From positions 29,785-93,784 of the forward strand of contig JAKSYS010000185.1 of NCBI GenBank assembly GCA_022925895.1: a stretch of DNA of 64,000 nucleotides. Reading direction: 5' to 3'. The notes under the pieces are model-generated. The model had not been told where the DNA came from, did not search any database, and saw only the letters and a list, made by a program, of their open reading frames with translations. Positions within the stretch are counted from its first letter, which is position 1, and the number at the start of each line of letters is the position of its first letter. Both the position numbers and the translations under genes were made by a program. Shown one piece after another: positions 31,066 through 41,868 of the stretch. The stretch comes from Fragilaria crotonensis. Taxonomy: Eukaryota; Bacillariophyta; Fragilariophyceae; Fragilariales; Fragilariaceae.

Positions 31066-33419
31066 ACCCGGCACCCGGCTCGAGAATTCAGCAATTTGGC
31101 TGTATTCGTAGTGCAACAGTACACGCGCATCTGCCCAGGTCGGGAGCGATACTCCTGATTCCTTTCTTGATGAACTAACCTTGCCCTTGTTGGTAAACCC
31201 AACAAGCGAAGGCGTCAAATGCAATGACACAACGAAACTCGCTCCATTATCCGATCCCAGCCACTGAATCTCAATCAGACTATGAACACGAAGATCCAAC
31301 AACACATTAATGCCACTCTGGGTTGTCAAAAAGACTAATCAGACTACAACAAACTAGTTGATCACTATGCAAAGATCTTGATGTACAACACTAGCGGCTG
31401 GTGTCTACTTAATGTTCCCACGTCAAGAAGGTCATTTGACTTTGTTCCGACTGTGCGGGATGGCGAAATAGTTATGAGTCATCTTCAAAATTCTGTGAGA
31501 CTGAGATTGCAAACAACTTGCACCGGACCACCTTTTGTTGAATGACTTCAATGCTCATTTTTTATATAGCTCTCCTTGGAAAAGACAATTATCTCCTTCC
31601 TCCCTCATTCACCAAAGGCATTTTTCATTACTATTTCTGCCACGTTCAGCAACCCAGTCACAATCAATGCCATCATCTTTTGCAGGTGAGAAACATTTTA
31701 TATCAAACAACAGTGCCAAGCAATCATATTCCTTTCTTCAACATCCACCATTGACATCTACCAAACATGCATTCAACATCCGTATGGAGACGCTCATGCC
31801 ATGCAGAGAATTGGATCTCCATCCTGCTAGCTGTCCACTTAATTGGGGATTGTTGTTGGACCTGAGTGGTTACCATTGTCAACACAAAGCCAGCAACCAC
31901 TAACATGATCATAGACATCGTCATGATCAAAGACATGATTGTTATCATCCAAATTTTTCCGAATGTTTTTTGACAACCTGAATGGATCAAACAATCACAG
32001 CATCTTGTCATTCCATAAATATGGTTGGCCACAGGCTGTTAGCAGCATGATATGCAGATGGTGGAGAAACGGTGATAGCTAATGTAGGATCTTCATGCGG
32101 CTGTGTGTGACGCTATTGCCACCAGCCAAACAATTCCTCGAGGAATAGCAATGATAATCATCTCTGACCATTTCACTCGATTATTGGAGGCACACAACTG
32201 GACAGTAGGCTTCATGATGAGAAGGACAACAAAGATTCAAGGGCTACTTGATCATCAACTGACAATGCAGGCGTATGATATTATTACAGCAGACCCCATT
32301 CAATACAATTTGATAATCGGCACTACCGCCGTGACAGATCCTTGCATGGAATACTGACTGGACCATCAGCAACAAGAACCCAAGAATGCAGGTGGCTAAG
32401 TAGAGTGTAAAATTTGTGCAGGCACAGTCGGAAAAAATTCACCGCAATCTCTCATTACTCTCATTACTTTGTTTTTTATGACTCTGGGTAAGGCATAACA
32501 TTTTTAGCATTCCTTGGGAGGAAACTCGCCGGGTTGGGGTTCACAGGTCCGGCCTCACAGCTAGAGCAGTGCTAAGAACCCTACAATTAGGTTTAGCTAG
32601 CTATATCATTATTATTATTTTTCACCACCTGAAAACCAGCAAGCAAGGTGATACTCACCCATGTGCTTCTGGCTTCTTTGCTACAGCATGATGGAGTGAT
32701 AGCATATCATTTGTAAAAGACATTTCCACCAGATTCAGGGGAGGTGTAAATAAACCCTTCTTGTTGAATTAATTTTCTAGTACACCTGTTGCCTCATGTA
32801 AGCAAGTCATCCACAGTCCTCGCATGCCCTTAATACTTCAGTGCCACCAATGATAGGGCGGATCATGAAGAAGATAGGTGTTACCTTGACACCACACCTG
32901 TCCTTAGCACCATCTTGCCACTTGAAGAAGGCCACACAGCCTTTGAGTTAATTGCACACTCCAAAAAATTACTGATATGGAACTTGAAGCCGACAACAAT
33001 GCACTTGCAAGAAACATGTGCTATCAACGCAAGGATGCTTGACATCAATCATGAATCATGAATCATGAATCATGAACCAAGTTTACCCAGTTGTATGCAT
33101 ACGGTTTTGCATTCGTCTCATTGACATTATTCGGAAACGGATTAGGGTTCAACCTTTCGTGTACGGTGACTATGTGTACTGTGATTTGATTCGTCCAGTT
33201 TCTTCTTTTTGCCGCCTAACGTTTCCTTCTAGTCTATACCAAGCCAACCTACGTTTCGTACTCCAGTATGAGATTGTCCCATGCAACTTATACTGGCGCA
33301 AAGCAATAGCGACCGCCCAGCTGTGTTTTATGATGATATGTTTACGGTAGTAGTGCTACTGCACCTGCTAGCTAGTAGTAGTACCATCACGGTATTCCTT
33401 AGCTCGAAATCTGATCTCC

Positions 33420-33512
33420 TGACTCCTGAGCCCTGAGAGCGAGTGAACTATGGTTTACGGAACAACACATCAACGCACCATTCTCAGTCGTCACATCGTT
33501 TTGCACGACGAC
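33420..33512 (+). promoter_or_regulatory. Conserved 5' flank of the KDEL-receptor-like genes
   Basis: The roughly 90 bases before the ATG of copy A resemble those before copies B (36170-36255) and C (39760-39844). Shared elements are gcgagtgaa or gcgactgaagtt, acatcaac and tctcagtcgtcacatcgtt. This may be a shared promoter and 5' UTR preserved since duplication. No TATA box was assigned. Confidence 0.5.
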
Positions 33513-34715
33513 ATGGCGTACAATGCATTTCGAGTAACTGGGGATCTCCTTCACGTTATTGCAGTATGCATGATTCTTTATCGGTTGTTTGTGAAGAAGA
33601 ATGCCCAAGGTGAGTCTTTGAATTAGTTTTTGAATTTGTTCCCCAGGCTCAAGGCTCTCATGTCACATGCGTTTGCTTTCACTGGGTAATAACTCACGTT
33701 TCAATCTAACACGATAGGAATTTCGCTCAAGACACAAGAAGCGCTACTCTTTGTCAGTGTCGCGCGGTATCTAGACTTGTTCACCACATTTTATGATGCC
33801 TACAACAGCATCGTGAAAATATTTTACATTTCTTCATCGCTCTTCATTTGCTGCTCGATTTCATGCCTACACCAACTCAAATCGACGTACAGACCTGATC
33901 AAGACATGGCTGCGGTTAAATCCTGGCATTATGTCATTGCAACGATTCTAACGTTCAGCTTCTCATACCTTATTTCGGATGCAACATTTGGCATTGATCC
34001 TTTAGAAATTTGTTGGACGGCTTCCTTTATCTGGGAGCCGCTTGCTTTGATTCCTCAAGCCATTCTTTACCGACGTTATCGACAGGTCGAGGGATTGACT
34101 GGAGCATCATTTCTGTTCCTCATGGGGCTGTACCGGTTCCTTTACATTATCAACTGGATGTACAGAGCCAACACAGAAAAACGGTATAAGCATCATCTCG
34201 TCGTCTATTTCAGTGGTGGCGCTCAAGTATTGATAGCGTGGTATGCACTATTTTGGCCAGATGGAAGGAACGAAGGAGACATGTTGGCAGCCCCCATTCT
34301 TGCGCAGATCATTCAGTTTTGCCGAGAAGTGTATTGTGGCATTCTTGGGCTTCTGCTGTTGTTTGGTCTCTTCTTATATGCTAAGACCACTGTTCTCGAC
34401 GAAGAGACTGCTGTGTTCGTGATCCTTGTTACGTTTGTGGGTCTTGCGCTGCTCCTTCTTACTCCTCCTGCCTGTTTCTTTTACATGTATTGTGACAATT
34501 CACGTACGTCTACCGACGTCGGGAGAGCTGATCACGGTGACGTCCTGGATGACCTGACCCTGCCCTTGGTGGAGCAAACAAGTGAAGAAGGCGCCGCAAG
34601 CGACGATCCAACGATCGTCGAGCTAACGTCCCAACCTGCTGAATTACAATCAGACGCTGAACACGAAACTCCAATCATCCCCCCGAAATACGCAGGGGGG
34701 ATTCAAGTAGTGTAA
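33513..34715 (+). CDS. KDEL receptor-like (ERD2 family) protein, tandem copy A
   Basis: ERD2 proteins retrieve escaped ER-resident proteins from the Golgi. Exon 1 is 33513..33609, exon 2 is 33718..34715 (108-base intron, GTGAGT...ATAG); 1,095 coding bases give 364 residues. Exon 1 encodes FRVTGDLLHVIAV. The junction restores the family block GISLKTQEALLFVSVARYLDLF, close to ERD2 signature 1. WEPLALIPQAI matches signature 2, and FLMGLYRFLYIINW is typical. About seven hydrophobic helices are present. Unlike canonical receptors of about 212 residues, it has extra C-terminal helices and a 75-residue acidic Thr/Ser/Glu-rich tail. Copies B and C lie downstream on the same strand. Ligand specificity is unknown. 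Confidence 0.9.
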
Positions 34716-34739
34716 TGGTGTGCTCTGCACCTGCTGTCG

Positions 34740-35460
34740 GAAAGCAAACAAAATCGTTCACTAAATTCAGTGGAAAATCTCAGGCGTTGAGCAAGTCCGT
34801 CACAGTTCATCCAAGATTGATCGATTTCCATCCATCCATGAAAAGCTTGTGTATATATGCTGCCGATTGTTGGCTGTCTTCGTCCGAACAATTACCATGG
34901 GTGTATCGACAGCATTAAAAAAATTAATCCTCGTTGCAACAACCCCAATTAACACCAACGTCAGTCGTCCTAATGCGATGAAGCAGTCGACTGAATATGA
35001 CACTCCAGTCCACATTTGTTTCTGACTATAGTGCCATTCCCTTTGAACGACACAGTCCATTTTGTTGCAAAAGTCTCAGGGCAGTCTGCAGTCAGCTTTT
35101 AAGTACAGTCCTAAGTATCATACCGGTTGCGCTTCCCCAATGACTCAGTAGCAGACAAGAATTTAAGGTCCGCAGCGGTGGGCCTCCAGATTTGGGTTAT
35201 GTTGTTATGACCGACGTGGTTGTGAAATACCTCAGTTGCGCGCGAGCACTCTTGTCCTGTCTGGTGAGAAAAAGTTGATTTGCTAATACGTCATCTTGAC
35301 TTCATTGGGTGTGCTTAAAACTTGAAATTGGAAATGATATGGCGTTATCATAGACGCATTGGAAAGCAACGATGACTGTGCGACTCCAATCAGGTGGAAG
35401 TGCGATCTAGACTCAATTTACAAACGAATTTCAAAAAGAGCAACCAAGACCTACATCGAG
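34740..35460. repeat. Duplicated 3' flank of KDEL-receptor-like copy A
   Basis: Matches the 3' flanks of copy B (about 37520-37745) and copy C (about 41090-41850). Shared tracts include aaaatctcaggcgttgagca, gttggctgtcttcgtccgaa and agcaaccaagac. The duplicated unit is therefore larger than the gene. Bases 35461-35789 continue without a gene and show a weak match to 39020-39150 (gtggcgcggcagg, atgaagcacgacg). Confidence 0.7.
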
Positions 35461-35789
35461 TGGGAACGACGGTGGCGCGGCAGGGTTCAAGCTTCCATAA
35501 AGATTGAGGCATGAAGTATGAAGCACGACGACTTCGATTCTTCGCTTACGCTGCAGTCCAAGCGTCCATCCAGTTGACTAAAAAACCGAGCCTGTTTTAT
35601 CACGCGATTGTAGCAGTTAAAACAGTTAAATAAACTTCGCTCGTGAAAGAAAATCGGAATGTCTTCAAAAAGAGGCAGTCCAGCAGCACATCAATGTTGT
35701 AAAGTTCCTGAAGTGCAGAATTCTCGACGTGCTTGTTCATGTACTTGAGTACTGGTACTCTAGTGCATTGTCATCGGAATACTCTATAC

Positions 35790-36110
35790 CAGAGACGGGA
35801 ATTTCTGAAAACATCAAACCCATGGGTACCCACGTAAAGCTACGTTCACGGAAGTACCAGCCCAAACCCACCCAGAACCCATACGATCTACCAAGACCTA
35901 CCCAAACCCACCCAAACCCAGTAGGGAGTACTGGAGTACATGGTTCTACTACTACCGGTAGCAAACATCTACTGTCATTTTTTGCTATGATTTGCCGGCC
36001 CACCCAGACCCACCCATGAAATCCTGAGCTCACCCAAAACCCACCCTTAACCCAATGGGTTTGGGTGGGCCGTGGGTTTGGGTGGGCTGGGTTTGAAATT
36101 CCCGTCTCTG
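35790..36110. mobile_element. hAT-like MITE, 321 bp, with 8 bp target duplication
   Basis: Terminal inverted repeats CAGAGACGGGAATTTC are followed by aaaccca-type sequence. Perfect 8 bp direct repeats CTCTATAC flank it (35782-35789 and 36111-36118). Eight-base duplications and a CAGAG start are hAT hallmarks. The interior is CCCAAACCCACCC-rich and self-complementary. It sits upstream of KDEL-receptor-like copy B. Confidence 0.88.
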
Positions 36111-36255
36111 CTCTATACTCTAGATTCGTTTTTGTTGCGAGGATCTTTTGTATCACTACACGACCCAAGATGACTGCGCGCGAGTGAAGTTGCGATATGT
36201 TGGGCACATACATCAACACACCATTCGCAGTCGTCACACCTTGCTCTACGACAAC

Positions 36256-37475
36256 ATGACATTCACTGCGTTTCGAGTATCCGGGGATCTCCTGCGCGTT
36301 GTTGCAGTATGCATGATCCTTTATAGGTTATTTGTAAAGAAGAATGCTCAAGGTGAGTCTTACATAGTAGCAGATGGAGGAGTTGGAGACGTACACCGGA
36401 GTCTTCAGCATCCAGCATGTCCTTGCACTCAGTCTTTCTCACGAATCTTTTGCTCAAATTAAAATCCAACACAAAAGGAATTTCGCTCAAGACACAAAAG
36501 GCTCTTCTATTCGTCAGCGTCACACGGTATCTAGACTTGTTCACAACATTTCATAGTACCTTCAACACCATGATGAAAATATTTTACATTACTTCATCGC
36601 TCTTCATTTGCTGCTCGATTTCATGCCTACACCAACTCAAATCGACGTACAGACCTGATCAGGACATGGCTGGGGTGCACTTCCGGTATTATGTCATTGC
36701 AACGATTCTAACCTTCAGTTTCCCATGCATTCTTTCGCTTAGTGTTGGCGCTGACATTGATCCTATGGAAGTATGCTGGTATGCTTCCATTCTTTGGGAG
36801 CCGCTTGCTCTAATTCCTCAAGCCATACTGTACCGTCGGTATCGACAGGTCGAGGGCCTCACGGGAGCATCATTCTTGTTCCTTATGGGGCTATACCGGT
36901 TCATTTACATTGGCAACTGGATTTACAGAGCCAATACATCAACAATCTTTAAGCATCATCCGCTTCTCTATTTGTGTTGCGGAGCTCAAGTATTGGTAGC
37001 GTCGTGGGCACTCTTTTGGCCTGATGGAAGTAACGAAGGCAACATGTTGGCTGCGCCCATTCTTACTCAGATCTTTCAGTTTTGCCGAGAAGTATACTGT
37101 GGTATGCTTGCGCTTCTACTGTTATTTGGCCTGATCGTTATTGCTCAGCCCGCTTTTCTGGACAGAGATTCTGCTGCGTTAGTGGACTTTGCTATGTGTG
37201 TGGGTCTTGTGCTGCTCGTTCTTACACCTCCCGCCTGCTTCTTTTATATGTATTGTGACAAGACACGCGCATTTGCCAATCTCAGGGGAGACGATCATGA
37301 TGAAGTCCTTGATGAACTGACCCTGCCCCTGGTGGAGCCAACAAGTGAAGGCACGGCAAGCGACGACCCAACGCTCGTCGAGCGTACGTCACTTCCTACT
37401 GAATCGCAATCCGACACTGAATATGAAGCTCCATCCACATCGCCGAATGACGCGGACGGGATCGCAGTGGTCTGA
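36256..37475 (+). CDS. KDEL receptor-like (ERD2 family) protein, tandem copy B
   Basis: Exons 36256..36352 and 36478..37475 (125-base intron, GTGAGT...AAAG) have the same exon lengths as copy A (97 and 998 bases) and give 364 residues. The junction again restores the GISLKTQ...RYLDLF block. It differs from copy A in the luminal loops, for example SLSVGADIDPMEVCWYAS and IYRANTSTIFKHH. The acidic tail is kept (DELTLPLVEPTSEG). Conserved intron position and length-matched exons prove tandem duplication rather than retroposition. Nothing suggests it is inactive. Confidence 0.9.
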
Positions 37476-37943
37476 TGATGTGCCCTCTAGCTGATGCCAT
37501 GCACGACATTCAATCGAAAATCTCAGGCGTTGAGCAGGTCCGTCATTGCTTGTCCAAGAACGATCCATTTCCGTTCATCCATGAAAGGGTGTGCATGAAC
37601 TAGCAAGTTTGCAGCAAAGGATAAATCCTCGTCGCAAGAACCGCAATCAGTACCAAGGTCAGTCCTTCGTATCCAACAAAGCATTTTATTAAATACTGGT
37701 ATGTCACTCCAGTCATCTTAGTTTCTGACTTTCATGTCTTTCCCTTTGAATAATACAGTCCATTTCGTTGAAAAAATGTCAAGGCAGTCTGCAACAGTTT
37801 TATCAAGTTTGCAATCTGCTATTCTACTCAGTACTATGTACCTGTCAAGCTTGGAATAGGCCATAAACCAGGAATGATTCGTAGAGTACTCGGGAATAAC
37901 GTCAAACTAGAGTCCTCAAGAAACCTAGTCATTCTCACAAATT

Positions 37944-38150
37944 TCAATTCAACGTACCTGTTAACGTTCAGGTGACGCCTTTCATGGAATAATTGCATGT
38001 ACAATCATAGATAGTGCATGTGTGCGTAGGCACAAGAATATCACAACCGAAAGACCTATATCGCGTTATCTGAACTTTTCCCAATAAGGTCTTACAAACT
38101 ATTCGTTTTCGGGCCCGCATATTTCCAGGTTTTCGATAAGAGTGGTTCGC
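37944..38150 (-). pseudogene. Fragments of the tweety-like gene inside the KDEL-receptor array
   Basis: 37944-38085 matches 42268-42420, the exon 3/intron 3 border of the tweety-like paralogue 2, including caggtgacgcctttcatgga next to the old splice donor. 38112-38150 matches exon 2 of the same gene at about 43211-43255 (tttccaggttttc...agagtggt). The roughly 800 bases between are missing. It is a deleted segmental copy, not functional. Confidence 0.75.
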
Positions 38151-38157
38151 TTACATT

Positions 38158-38590
38158 TTGCACGGTGGAACAAAGGAAGGAGACCTGTTGGCTGCCCCCT
38201 ATTCTCGCTCAGATATTCCAGTTTGCCAAGAAGGGTACTGTACTGTGGTACACTTGGGCGCCTGCTGCTGTTTGGCTAGATCTTTTATGATAAGTCCAAT
38301 TTACTCCGTGGATATTCTGCTGCGCATGCATGGTTTGTTACGTTTGTGGGTTTTGTTATGCTCATTCTTAAGCATCAAGTCTGCTTGTTTTTATTCAGAT
38401 TGGGACAATACATGAGCACATGCCCATCCGGGGCATGACTTTCATGACTATTTGACCGTGCCCTTGGTGAACCCAACAAGCGATGACGTCGAAATCGATG
38501 ACCGAACGATCCTTGAGCTAACGCTTCGACCAATTGACTCGCAATCAGAATCTCATCGCATTCAAATGTCGCTCACAGTTGTCACCATGA
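38158..38590 (+). pseudogene. Decayed 3' fragment of a fourth KDEL-receptor-like copy
   Basis: Starts with a match to the loop GTKEGDLLAAP, continues with frameshifted remnants of the last helices, and ends with a recognisable tail (PLVNPTSDDVEIDDRTILEL, then SQSES). The 5' two thirds are absent and several frames are needed. It follows immediately after the tweety-like fragment, so the two arrived or decayed together. Confidence 0.75.
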
Positions 38591-39844
38591 CTTTCGGACT
38601 TAACGATGATAAAAAACATTTTCTTTCGCGTCCCACAAGTCTTGCTCTTTTCACTAGTGGCTTCGTAGGCATTACTTACTCGATAAGAGTTTTGGCGACA
38701 TTCTTGATGTTCACGCCCACAGTGACCGCCTTTTAAGCTTCACCACCTCGCTGAGAATTGCGGTTGCCTTCTCAAATCCCCAAACGAAGCAAACAGAGTG
38801 GAAAATTTCGACGAGGATGAGCCATGCTTTGTCCCGCTCCTTTATGGACTGAAAAGGATTTATTTCTTTTCAGTACACTCGCAAGTCGCGATAGGGTGTC
38901 TTGGAGTAGACGAACAAGTATGTGTTCATTTGTTTGTAATTGATGGTGATTCTCGGGCTTTTGTTGAGAAGAAAGGGTACTTGTACGAGCTATTCAAATC
39001 ATCGGATCCACATGACGAAAAGGGAACAAAGTGGCGCGGCAGGATTCAAGCGTCACAATGATTGCCGCATGAAGCATGAAGCACGACGCCGTCTTCGTTC
39101 AAAGTTCAGAACAGCAGTCGAGTTGTCGAGTTTACAAGAGCCTGTGGCGTTTATTTTGTGCTAATACATACGACGTAGCTCAAGTTTGTACATAGCAGTT
39201 TTAAAAGTTCAATTGAATTCTCGAAAAGAATATTTGTATTCAAATTCTAGACGTGTATTTAATGGAGTACTGACGAGGTCCTGCTCAAAATTGTATAAAA
39301 TTACTGAATGGGAGAATTCCATACCGGTATGTAGTCGTACAGTACGAGTGTAATTCAGTCACTGAAAGTAGACAGTAGATATTGTTCGCTCAGTATCAGG
39401 AGATTTGTTTCCCGTGGTACGACACTACTACTAGATTGTGTATGAAATAGATGTCCCCTAAAATCAAGCCGACTGAGCGTTCTAAAAAACATTTTATATC
39501 TTTGAATATAGTTATTACAAAATGTTCGAATTAGACGTATGAAATTACACATCAACTTTTCCTACGAAATATTCAGGTTGCTCCTTTGGAGAGAGAAATA
39601 CCCGACGCCGTATCAGTAGTCAGTAGAAGACAGTACTACCATACACTACTTCAGCTGATCCGGCGTGATCCGTGGAGCACATACTTCAGACGACTCCGGA
39701 CGCGTTTTGGGGGTGAGAATCGTTCAAGTTGTTTCGACACCACGCCGACCCAAGAGGGACCTGCGCGCGACTGAAGTTTGGTTTTATTGAACAACAAATC
39801 AACAGATCGTTCTCAGTCGTCATCACATCGTTTTCCACGATATC
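38591..39844. other. Intergenic region between the fragment and copy C
   Basis: Contains duplicated flank sequence (39020-39150, like 35460-35560) and a dispersed repeat (39440-39660, like 26325-26520). A plus frame at 38798-39061 has no recognised motif. The last 85 bases form the conserved 5' flank of copy C. Confidence 0.5.
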
Positions 39845-41060
39845 ATGTCACTGAACCCATTTCGAGCATCCGGGGATCTCCTTCACATTATTGCAGTATG
39901 CATGATTCTTTATAGGTTATTCGTAAAGAAGAATGCGCAAGGTGAGGAACAAGTCGTTGTGTGTATACTATACTAGTCTCAAGTCACATGTCTCCAGCTT
40001 TCGCAGCTTTCACTCGGTCATTCTAACAATCTTTTGCTCAAAATAAAATCTGACACGATAGGAATTTCGCTCAAGACTCAAGTGGCGCTTCTATTCGTCA
40101 GCGTCACACGGTATCTGGACTTGTTCACAACATTTTATAGTATCTACAACAGCATGCTGAAGATATTTTACATTACTTCATCGCTCTTCATTTGCTGCTC
40201 GATTTCCTGCCTACACCAACTCAAATCAACGTACAGACCTGATCAAGACATGGCTGGGGTACAATTCCGGCATTATGTCATTGCAACGATTCTCACCTTC
40301 AGTTTCCCATGCATTCTATCGCTTAGTGTTGGCTCTGACATTGATCCTATGGATGTGTGCTGGACTGCTTCCATTCTTTGGGAGCCGCTTGCTCTGATTC
40401 CTCAAGCCATTATGTACCGTAGATATCGACAGGTCGAGGGACTGACCGGAGCATCATTCTTGTTCCTCATGGGGCTGTACCGGTTCCTTTACATTATCAA
40501 CTGGATGTACAGAGCCAACACAGAAAAATGGTATAAGCATCATCTCGTCGTCTATTTCGGTGGCGGAGCTCAAGTATTGATAGCGTCGTGTGCACTCTTT
40601 TGGCCAGACGGAACAAACGAAGGAGACCTGTCGGCAGCCCCTATTGTAACTCAAATATTTCAGTTTTGCCGAGAAGTACACTGTGGTATGCTTGGACTTC
40701 TGCTTTATTCGGCATGATCTGTTATGCTTCGACCGCTGTACCCGACGAAGAGTCTGCTGTGTTCGTGATCCTTGTTACGTTTGTGGGTCTTGCGCTGCTC
40801 CTTCTTACTCCTCCTGCCTGCTTCTTTACATGTATTGTGACAATTCACGTACATCTACCGACGTTGGGAGAGACGATCATGATGAAGTCCTTGATGAACT
40901 GACCCTGCCCTTGGTGGAACCAACAAGTGCAGAAGGCACGGCAAGCGACGACGCAACGATTGTCGAGCTAACGTCCCAACCAACTGAATTGCAATCAGAC
41001 ACTGAATATGAATCTCCAACAACACCGCCGCATGTCGCAGTCAGGATTCAAGTAGTCTAA
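39845..41060 (+). pseudogene. KDEL receptor-like (ERD2 family), tandem copy C, two single-base deletions
   Basis: Exon 1 39845..39941 (97 bases) and exon 2 from 40062 match copies A and B, with GISLKTQVALLFVSVTRYLDLF intact. The frame breaks near 40704 (one G missing relative to copy B) and again at about 40827 (TTTT reduced to TTT). Downstream the normal tail resumes (DELTLPLVEPTSAEG) and ends in TAA at 41060. With both bases present the gene would encode 365 residues. Everything else is well preserved, so either it is a very young pseudogene or the assembly lost two bases. Confidence 0.8.
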
Positions 41061-41868
41061 TGGTGTGCTCTGCGCCTACCAGGAAAGGAAGCAAATCGAA
41101 AATTGCAGGGGTTAAGCAATGCTGTCACTGTTCATCCAAAAATGATCGATTTCCGTCCACCCATGAAGAGCGTGCGCACGTATGGTTTGATGCCGAGTGT
41201 TGGCTGTCTTCGTCCGAACAATTATTCTCTCCCCCATTGTCTCTTCTGCGATGCGTACTTCAACAGTGTATAACTGAGTTACCACTCGACCCGTTATTGT
41301 CATTTACATCATCGTGTATCGTTTAGCATCAACATACTTAATCCTCGTTGCAATGACCACAATCAAAACCATCGTTAGTCCTACTAACGCAACAAAGCAC
41401 ATATGAGTGAATATGTTCATACGGTATCGTCTTCCAGGTGAATAATACAGTCTATTTCGTTGCAAGCGTGAAAGGCAGTCTGCTTTTTTACTACAGTACT
41501 GTGTCATACCAGTCGAGCGTCCTCCCATTTCACAGTTGTGCACCAGCACTTCAAGTTCCGCAATGATAGTGGTCCTTCAACCTTTGGTGATGTTGTCTTG
41601 ACGAGTATCTGTGCAAAGCGGTGGTGCAATATATCTGCTGCGCGAGGGCTCTTTCTCATGTGTGAAACGACCATTGACACTTTGGTCGTTCAACAATGTT
41701 TACTTCAGTAGATATACATCACATTGACCCTTTGCTAGGCTGCGTTGACTACGTTACACAGTACAGAACGTTAATGCTCAACTCAGGAGGAACTGCGATG
41801 GAATCAATTTACATATGATTAAAAAAGGACAACCAAGACTTATATGAACAATAAAACGCGCACGCATG
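41061..41868. repeat. Duplicated 3' flank of copy C
   Basis: Diverged copy of 34740-35460, sharing gttggctgtcttcgtccgaa, taatcctcgttgcaa and gacaaccaagac-type tracts. It runs up to the 3' end of the tweety-like gene on the opposite strand. No gene is recognised. Confidence 0.6.

Larger units (their letters stand above)
28642..33512. other. Long region without recognisable genes
   Basis: No frame here carries a recognisable domain; the longest are about 100-120 codons and look non-coding. 28825-29020 has imperfect inverted ends (aaataactactactg and cagtggcagtagttattt), possibly a small TIR element. Minus-strand frames between 29079 and 29908 are short and unrecognised. 30920-31065 repeats sequence found at 49415-49558. 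Regulatory or unannotated RNA content cannot be judged from sequence alone. Confidence 0.5.

Noticed and set aside
31724-32032. Minus-strand ORF with VECMFG motif suggesting a DDE transposase end
   Set aside because: Only a few residues resemble the transposase motif and the rest is hydrophobic; not supportable.
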